Assembly (NCBI GenBank): GCA_937907205.1
Contig: CALESE010000145.1
Coordinates: 1-19,588 of the forward strand
Direction: 5' to 3'
Length of the DNA: 19,588 nt
DNA from: an uncultured Romboutsia sp.
GTDB taxonomy: Bacteria; Bacillota; Clostridia; Peptostreptococcales; Peptostreptococcaceae
The position numbers and the translations under genes were made by a program. Positions 15,284-19,588 of this stretch are shown here, in pieces (the stretch's first letter is position 1; every line of letters starts with the position of its first letter). A model generated the notes under the pieces. It searched no databases and was not told the origin of the DNA. It worked only from the letters and a program-made list of their open reading frames with translations.

Positions 15284-16600
15284 AGATATTCTTTTTGTTT
15301 CAGTTACATTATTTTCTTTGTTTATTTTTATTATAGACATAGAAGCATATATTAATCCACCATATGCTAGTATAGCATATAATATAGTTACCCACCATGC
15401 AGTTGCCCATCCAAGTCTATCAACTATAAATCCAAATATAGGAGTACCAACAGCAAATCCTAAAGCAAAGAATATTTGAACTACACCTAATATAGTACCG
15501 TAATCTCTATCTCCAAATAATGTACCAGTCATATAAGAAGGTCCCATTATATATGAGAACATAGCAATACCAAAACCAAAAGAGAATAAATATCCAAGTG
15601 TATTAAATTGATGAATAAACAGTAAAGATAATACAGCTATTATAACTAATATACCTGCTAATAAATATGATTTGGCCAAACCAAGTTTATCAAATAAAAT
15701 ACCTCCTAGTAAGTTACCAAATATTGAAAAGAATCCGAAAGCTGCTGCTATTGTTGCAGATGATATTAATAAATCTCCAGATTCTTCTAATGATTGTAGA
15801 TAAGGTATAAATTGTAAAGCCATAGCACTAACGTATAATCCTACGAATATAAATGCTATACCTATTACCCAGAATGATGTCATTTTAGTAACTTCTCCTA
15901 AAGTATATCCCCAATGATGAGAACTTGTCTTAACAGCTTCTTCACTAGTTTTTTTCTTTTTAGGTACATAAGCATCTATTTCAGATTTTGACTTTGGCAT
16001 TCTTACAAAGAATATAGATACTATTAAAGATACAACTAATGCTAAAATACCAAATCTTAAATAAGCACCTTTGTATCCAATATTAGGATCATTTAGCCAA
16101 TCGCCAGCAATTATTTGTAATACTATATTACCAATTCCTGCACCAGAGAAAGCAATTCCCAATGCTAGACCTTTATTATGCTTAAACCAAGCATTTATAA
16201 GTGTAGGAACACCTATAGCTGATATAGTAGCAGTACCTACTTGAACTATTGCAGCTATTGCATAATAAGCATATAAGTTTCCTCCTGCAAAAGAGTAAAG
16301 CATAAATCCTCCTCCAAGTAATATAGAACCAACTATATAAAGAAGCTTTACATTTACTTTAGGGTTAGAAAATAATTTTCCTATAAATGGAGAACATACG
16401 GCTGAAACTATAGTACCTATTGTGAATATTAATGAGAATGAAGCTAATGTAAATCCTTCACCTTTTACAACAAAGTTTGTAAATGCGGGTGGTATATTAG
16501 ATGATACACCAAAAGGTATTGCTTGTATAATCATACATACTGCAACTATGACCCAGCCATAGAAAAAGTTACTTTTTTTATTTGAGTCATTAGAATTCAT
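15281..16600 (-). CDS. MFS transporter of the OFA (oxalate/formate antiporter) family, copy 1
   Basis: A 439-residue, twelve-helix major facilitator protein. The opening FFYGWVIVAVCMIIQAIPFG, the loop VKGEGFTLASFSLIFTIGT, GVPTLINAWFKHNKGLALGIAFSGAGIG and GAYLRFGILA mark the OFA/OxlT family of carboxylate carriers. A long charged loop (KSKSEIDAYVPKKKK onward) separates the two six-helix halves. In OxlT of Oxalobacter, Arg272 (helix 8) and Lys355 (helix 11) bind oxalate. In my by-eye alignment the helix-8 region reads SIFGNLLGGILFDKLG and helix 11 QIFFALGFAVGTPIFGFIV, without the basic residues, so oxalate may not be the substrate. The start has AAGGAGG. It is a close paralogue of the protein at 16824-18140, 223 bases away, with a terminator between, so the two are separately transcribed. 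Confidence 0.9.
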   Translation of the reverse strand: MNSNDSNKKSNFFYGWVIVAVCMIIQAIPFGVSSNIPPAFTNFVVKGEGFTLASFSLIFTIGTIVSAVCSPFIGKLFSNPKVNVKLLYIVGSILLGGGFMLYSFAGGNLYAYYAIAAIVQVGTATISAIGVPTLINAWFKHNKGLALGIAFSGAGIGNIVLQIIAGDWLNDPNIGYKGAYLRFGILALVVSLIVSIFFVRMPKSKSEIDAYVPKKKKTSEEAVKTSSHHWGYTLGEVTKMTSFWVIGIAFIFVGLYVSAMALQFIPYLQSLEESGDLLISSATIAAAFGFFSIFGNLLGGILFDKLGLAKSYLLAGILVIIAVLSLLFIHQFNTLGYLFSFGFGIAMFSYIMGPSYMTGTLFGDRDYGTILGVVQIFFALGFAVGTPIFGFIVDRLGWATAWWVTILYAILAYGGLIYASMSIIKINKENNVTETKRIS

Positions 16601-16771
16601 AATATAAAATCCTCCTTAACTTAAATTAAATATACATTTTATTATAAAAATAATATATTATTTCGATTGTATTTATATTTAACATAATTAAATCAAAAAA
16701 TACATTATAAAAATTATTTATTAGAATAACTTAAAATAATAGATAATTAATTTAAATTTAGAAGGGCAAAT

Positions 16772-16802
16772 AAAAAACCTTCTATCAAAATGAGAGAAGG
16801 TT
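16772..16802 (-). terminator. Intrinsic terminator of MFS copy 2
   Basis: On the minus strand AACCTTCT (16802-16795) pairs with AGAAGGTT (16783-16776). One internal mismatch, three more pairs and an AAA-position loop complete the stem, and TTTTTT follows. It lies 21 bases past the stop of the gene at 16824-18140. Confidence 0.85.
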
Positions 16803-16823
16803 ATAATTATATAAATTTTAAAT

Positions 16824-18140
16824 TTAAGCTATTTTTTTAGCTTCTTCAATATTACTCTCTTTATTCATTTTTATTATAGATGAAGTAGAGTATAGTAATC
16901 CAGCATAAGCTATTACAGCATATATTATAGTAGATATCCATCCTGTAGTAAATCCAGCTTTATCTACTATTAATCCGAATAAAGTTGAACCAGAACCGAA
17001 TCCAGCTGCGAAGAATATTTGAACTATACCTAGTATAGTACCAAATTCTTTATTACCAAATAATGCACCAGTCATATAAGAAGGCCCTATTACATATGAA
17101 AACATTGATATTCCTAAACATATAGAGAATATAAATGCAAGAGCATTTACTTGAGGGGTGAATATTAAACATAATCCGCATGCTATAACTAATATAGCTG
17201 CTAATATAAGTGACTTTACAATACCAAGTTTATCGAATAAAACTCCTCCAGATAAGTTACCAAATATAGAGCAAAATCCGAATAAAGATGCTACAGTAGC
17301 TGCAGGCATTGTGAAATCTCCAGATGCTTCTAATCCTTGTAGATAAGGTATAAATTGTAGAGCTATACCTCCAACATATAAGCCTACAAATAAGAATGAT
17401 CCTGCAAATATCCAGAATGCTTTTATTTTAGTTACTTCAGCAAATGTATAACCCCAGTTATTAGATGGTTTCTTATCCTTTTTCAAACCTTTATTCTTTT
17501 GAGCAACGTTAGCATCTAGTTCAGCTTGAGATTTTGGCATTCTTACTAAGAATATAGCTACAGGTAATGCTACAGCCATAGCTAATATACCAAATCTTAA
17601 ATAAGCACCTTTGTAACTGATAGCAGGATTTGATAACCATTTACCTGCAAGTATTTGTAACAGCATATTTCCTAGGCCACCACCAGAGAAAGCAAGTCCC
17701 ATTGCAATACCTTTATTTTCTTTAAACCAACCATTTATAAGTGTAGGAACACCGATAGCTGATATTATTGCACAACCTATCTGAACTAGAACAGATAAAG
17801 CATAGTATGCATATATATTACCGCCTGCTAGAGAGAATCCAATAAATCCTATTCCTAGTAATAATGAACCAAATATATAAAGTAATTTTACATTAGCTCT
17901 AGGGATTGAATATAATTTTCCTATAAAAGGAGAGCATACAGCAGACACTACTGTACCTATAGTAAATATTAATGAGAATGCAGTGAAGCTAAATCCTTCA
18001 CCTTGAACTACATAATTTGTGAATGCAGGTTGAATATTAGCAGCTATACTATAAGGAACTGCTTGGATAAGCATACACGCTACTACAATCACCCAACCAT
18101 AAAAGAATGTTTTCTTAGTTGCTTTTGCACTATTTTCCAT
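16824..18140 (-). CDS. MFS transporter of the OFA (oxalate/formate antiporter) family, copy 2
   Basis: A 438-residue, twelve-helix transporter that aligns with copy 1 along its whole length, with most residues identical in the N-terminal half: FFYGWVIVVACMLIQAVPYS, VQGEGFSFTAFSLIFTIGT, SAVCSPFIGKLYS, GVPTLINGWFKENKGIAMGLAFSGG. I place the start at ATG 18140 (MENSAKATKK), with AAGGGG eight bases upstream. An upstream ATG at 18185 would add 15 residues without a ribosome binding site and would make it longer than its paralogue. The basic residues linked to oxalate binding in OxlT are not evident in helices 8 and 11 (IFGNLSGGVLFDKLG; QIFFAAGFGSGSTLFG). It has its own promoter at 18248-18275 overlapped by an inverted repeat, and a leader of about 100 bases that includes a possible small-RNA target at 18170-18186. 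The substrate is unknown, probably a small carboxylate. Confidence 0.9.
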   Translation of the reverse strand: MENSAKATKKTFFYGWVIVVACMLIQAVPYSIAANIQPAFTNYVVQGEGFSFTAFSLIFTIGTVVSAVCSPFIGKLYSIPRANVKLLYIFGSLLLGIGFIGFSLAGGNIYAYYALSVLVQIGCAIISAIGVPTLINGWFKENKGIAMGLAFSGGGLGNMLLQILAGKWLSNPAISYKGAYLRFGILAMAVALPVAIFLVRMPKSQAELDANVAQKNKGLKKDKKPSNNWGYTFAEVTKIKAFWIFAGSFLFVGLYVGGIALQFIPYLQGLEASGDFTMPAATVASLFGFCSIFGNLSGGVLFDKLGIVKSLILAAILVIACGLCLIFTPQVNALAFIFSICLGISMFSYVIGPSYMTGALFGNKEFGTILGIVQIFFAAGFGSGSTLFGLIVDKAGFTTGWISTIIYAVIAYAGLLYSTSSIIKMNKESNIEEAKKIA

Positions 18141-18169
18141 AGTAAAAATCCCCTTACTGTTATAATTTG

Positions 18170-18186
18170 TCGGCGAACAATACATA
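18170..18186 (-). promoter_or_regulatory. Possible small-RNA pairing site in the MFS copy 2 leader
   Basis: The minus-strand leader reads UAUGUAUUGUUCGCCGA here, 15 bases upstream of the AAGGGG ribosome binding site (18155-18150). The transcript predicted from 18498 contains UUGGCGAGCAAUACAUA (18504-18520), which pairs along all 17 positions with two G-U pairs. The equivalent DNA motif, GGCGARCAATACATA, could instead be a shared protein-binding site. Confidence 0.4.
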
Positions 18187-18229
18187 ACATTTGGTTAAAA
18201 TTACTATATAAGCTCAGTTATAATATGTG

Positions 18230-18269
18230 TACGTATAGATTATCTTAATTATAAGATAATCTATGCGTA
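18230..18269. promoter_or_regulatory. Long inverted repeat over the MFS copy 2 promoter (operator-like)
   Basis: TACGTATAGATTATCTTA is matched by TAAGATAATCTATGCGTA around a 4-base centre: 18-bp arms with one T/G mismatch. It covers the whole spacer and -10 of the minus-strand promoter at 18248-18275 and passes the predicted start. Only half would be transcribed, so a DNA operator is more likely than a terminator. Confidence 0.6.
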
Positions 18270-18275
18270 ATACAA
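18248..18275 (-). promoter_or_regulatory. Promoter of MFS copy 2
   Basis: On the minus strand TTGTAT (18275-18270), 16 bases, TATAAT (18253-18248); start predicted near 18241, about 100 bases before the start codon. It is fully overlapped by the inverted repeat at 18230-18269. Confidence 0.6.
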
Positions 18276-18462
18276 TTATGATTATATTTAAGTTACCATA
18301 TTGACATACATAATGCAAATGAAAAAAAATGAGGAAAAATGAATTTCAAAAAATCAATAATTTATAAATTTATTGTTTTATATAATAATGTATGTCTTAA
18401 GAATTATATAAATAGGAAAATAATGAAAGTAGAAATAAATTAAAAAACAAATTCGACAATAC
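18270..18462. other. Intergenic DNA without a recognisable gene
   Basis: Very AT-rich DNA between two divergently pointing promoters (18248-18275 minus, 18463-18491 plus). The only structure I see is a widely spaced inverted repeat, GACATACATAAT (18303-18314) against ATAATGTATGTC (18386-18397), with imperfect arms. No frame with a ribosome binding site is present. Confidence 0.5.
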
Positions 18463-18491
18463 TTGACATTTATTATTTGTATTGGTAAAAT
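18463..18491 (+). promoter_or_regulatory. Consensus promoter for a non-coding transcript
   Basis: TTGACA (18463-18468), exactly 17 bases, TAAAAT (18486-18491); predicted start near 18498. No gene on the plus strand follows before a strong terminator at 18609-18663. Confidence 0.65.
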
Positions 18492-18497
18492 TGTAAG

Positions 18498-18663
18498 GTA
18501 AAATTGGCGAGCAATACATACAAGATAAATTAGTATATAATGTTTTGGTAAATAGAATTAAATTATTAATTCAATTAAAGATATGAAAATATCTTAATAT
18601 ATAACTATAAATAGTATAAAAATAATCTCCTTAAGTAATAAGGAGATTATTTTTATACTATTT
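18498..18663 (+). ncRNA. Putative small structured RNA, about 165 nt
   Basis: A consensus promoter (18463-18491) reads into a stretch with no usable reading frame: the ATGs at 18540 and 18584 end after three and four codons. In order, the transcript would hold a 5' segment UUGGCGAGCAAUACAUA (18504-18520) complementary to the leader of the neighbouring MFS mRNA, with two G-U pairs. Next come hairpin GAATTAA-ATTA-TTAATTC (18555-18572), hairpin AAGATAT-GAAA-ATATCTT with a GNRA tetraloop (18578-18595) and a long terminator hairpin (18609-18663). Promoter, successive hairpins and terminator without coding potential are what a small RNA gene looks like. I know of no named family that fits. It overlaps the end of the opposing bL25-like gene, so it could also act as its antisense or simply be its terminator read-through partner. 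Confidence 0.5.
18609..18663. terminator. Bidirectional terminator: 55-bp near-perfect palindrome with 25-bp arms
   Basis: The core AATAATCTCCTTA (18621-18633), a 5-base loop, and TAAGGAGATTATT extend outward to arms 18609-18633 and 18639-18663. T-runs occur on both strands. It serves the plus-strand small RNA and the minus-strand bL25-like gene, whose stop codon and last codons lie inside the right arm. Confidence 0.85.
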
Positions 18664-18925
18664 TAAAATCTATGTGTAAAAATGAATCTTTAATTCCATC
18701 AATTTGAACATCAGTTATAATGCAATTATATATATTTCCATCTAAATTAACTTCAATATTACCTTTGTGACTATCTGATTCAATTAATCTTTTAAAATCA
18801 GTTTTATATACCTCAACAGGAATACTTTTTTTCAATTTAGAGCTGTATATTACACTTGGTATATAACCTCTTTCTCTTATAACTTTAGTTTTTTCATTTA
18901 AATTTCTATTAAATACGTTTATCAT
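18653..18925 (-). CDS. bL25-like (5S rRNA-binding domain) small protein
   Basis: The 90 residues resemble ribosomal protein bL25 of the short (E. coli-like, about 94-residue) type. RERGYIPSVIYSSKLKKSIPVEV (residues about 17-39) fits the family pattern R-x-x-G-x-IPAVIYG-x(n)-I-x-VEV. IYNCIITDVQIDGIKDSFLHIDF (about 65-87) matches the y-x-vlIkdvQ-d-p-v-x-x-x-ilHvDF ending. That would make it a 5S rRNA-binding or ribosome-associated protein in the cytoplasm. The C-terminal domain of the longer Ctc form is absent. The Gly after IPAVIY is Ser here, so it is a divergent member and perhaps a paralogue of the main bL25. AAGGGGG lies six bases before the ATG. It is a single gene, diverging from the gene at 19122; a 7-bp palindrome TCCTTTA-A-TAAAGGA (18966-18980) lies upstream. 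Confidence 0.75.
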   Translation of the reverse strand: MINVFNRNLNEKTKVIRERGYIPSVIYSSKLKKSIPVEVYKTDFKRLIESDSHKGNIEVNLDGNIYNCIITDVQIDGIKDSFLHIDFKIV

Positions 18926-19121
18926 TCTTATCCCCCTTGGTAAATTAAAATATAAGGCTTGTTTTTCCTTTAATAAAGGATATTTATAAAGAAGTATAAT
19001 TATTCATAACTTTTAAAAATAATATAAATAATTTTATTTAATAAATATCAAGTAATATAAGTTATACAAAGTTTATATACTTTAAATAGAACCATAATAA
19101 TAAAACTATGGAGGATATATA

Positions 19122-19385
19122 ATGGTAATCTATGCTAGAAAAAATGGATATAAAAAAGGAAACCAAAGTACAATTCCTAATATGTTTGCTTTTACATTTA
19201 TTAGAGGATTTCTAACAAATAAAGAATATGATGATATGAGAAGAGAATACTTTATCAATAATCTAAATAATAGACAAGTTAGTCAAGTTATGTCAGATAT
19301 AAAGTGGTTATTTAGAGAGTATAAAGGTTTAGATATATTTACGATAGAAAATATTAATGGTGATATTAATAAGTTTATATTGTAA
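19122..19385 (+). CDS. Unknown small protein, 87 residues
   Basis: I do not recognise this protein. The start is well supported by GGAGG (19110-19114) seven bases upstream, and a terminator follows nine bases after the stop. It is basic at the N-terminus (VIYARKNGYKKGN), lacks a signal peptide or membrane helix, and contains a likely helical, charged and aromatic centre (LTNKEYDDMRREYFINNLNN, then SDIKWLFREYKGL). It is soluble in appearance and transcribed alone, diverging from the bL25-like gene 196 bases away. It could be a lineage-specific cytoplasmic protein; no function can be given. Confidence 0.75.
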   Translation: MVIYARKNGYKKGNQSTIPNMFAFTFIRGFLTNKEYDDMRREYFINNLNNRQVSQVMSDIKWLFREYKGLDIFTIENINGDINKFIL

Positions 19386-19393
19386 AAAGTGTT

Positions 19394-19445
19394 AATAACT
19401 ATAATATGATGTAAATTATAATTTGCATTATATTATAGTTATTTT
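19394..19445 (+). terminator. Intrinsic terminator after the 87-residue gene
   Basis: AATAACTATAATATGATGTAAA, loop TATA, and a 23-base arm ending AGTTATT pair over 23 positions with two non-Watson-Crick positions (G-U type), followed by further T residues. The remaining sequence to the window end (19446-19588) holds no recognisable gene. Confidence 0.8.
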
Positions 19446-19588
19446 ATATTTAAATTAAATGCTAAAGATGTTATGATTATTTTTAATAGAAAATAAGTAA
19501 ACTATAATTATGATATTAAATAAGGCACTAGGATATATAGTATGATTATCATATACACATGGTTTATTAATAAAATAAGTTATAGATA

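Noticed and set aside
15281..18140. Calling both MFS proteins oxalate:formate antiporters (oxlT)
   Set aside because: Family membership is clear but the substrate-defining basic residues do not appear to be present, and no oxalate-metabolism gene is nearby.
18141..18185. Upstream ATG (18185) as start of MFS copy 2
   Set aside because: It lacks a ribosome binding site; the internal ATG at 18140 has AAGGGG at eight bases and gives the same length as the paralogue.
19537..19551. Fur-box-like site near the right end (ATTATCA half-site at 19545-19551)
   Set aside because: Only one half matches TGATAATNATTATCA; the other half matches at three of seven positions, and no downstream gene is visible to judge context.
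1..19588. CRISPR arrays, tRNA or rRNA genes, insertion sequences
   Set aside because: No regularly spaced repeats, no cloverleaf-type or rRNA sequence, and no transposase frame with terminal inverted repeats were seen.

Overview
The window looks like a chromosomal segment of a low-GC Firmicute. It is strongly AT-rich with AT-biased codons, strong GGAGG-type ribosome binding sites and hairpin/T-run terminators. The purine operon order (purE-C-F-M-N-H-D-L) and the single-chain PurL of about 1260 residues point to a Clostridia member, most likely Peptostreptococcaceae (Clostridioides, Paraclostridium, Romboutsia and relatives). The genus is an inference.

Layout. (1) 1-840, minus strand: an unrecognised gene cut by the left edge lies downstream of a 156-residue gene. 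The latter appears to start at ATT and looks like a tandem ribbon-helix-helix DNA-binding protein; it has a very good promoter with a palindrome over the start site and TTGCAACC repeats upstream. (2) 1211-2273: a PnrA/BMP-type nucleoside-binding lipoprotein with a long, hairpin-bearing leader. (3) 2305-2616: a truncated padR remnant with its palindromic operator, bracketed by a short direct repeat. (4) 2703-4230: an AzgA-type (NCS2 superfamily) purine permease with two PurBox-like sites. (5) 4326-15283: the complete IMP-synthesis operon except purK and purB, with one PurBox-like site at its promoter. It ends in a 42-bp palindrome shared with the converging transporter gene. (6) 15281-18140, minus strand: two tandem paralogous OFA/OxlT-family MFS transporters; the upstream one has a promoter whose -10 lies inside a long inverted repeat. 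(7) 18463-18663: an apparent small structured RNA gene on the plus strand. (8) 18653-19443: a 90-residue bL25-like protein (minus) and an unknown 87-residue protein (plus).

How it fits together. Salvage (nucleoside-binding lipoprotein, base permease) and de novo synthesis of purines are adjacent. The permease and the operon share a TATWMCGAACWWT motif, which fits common control by a PurR-type repressor. PurF makes phosphoribosylamine; PurD, PurN, PurL, PurM, PurE, PurC and PurH carry it to IMP, with the PurB step encoded elsewhere.

The most novel signal is at 18463-18663. A consensus promoter is followed by three successive hairpins, the last a terminator, with no coding capacity. Near its 5' end is a stretch that can pair over 17 nt (two G-U pairs) with the mRNA leader of the neighbouring MFS transporter, just upstream of its ribosome binding site. 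This suggests a small RNA that controls that transporter.
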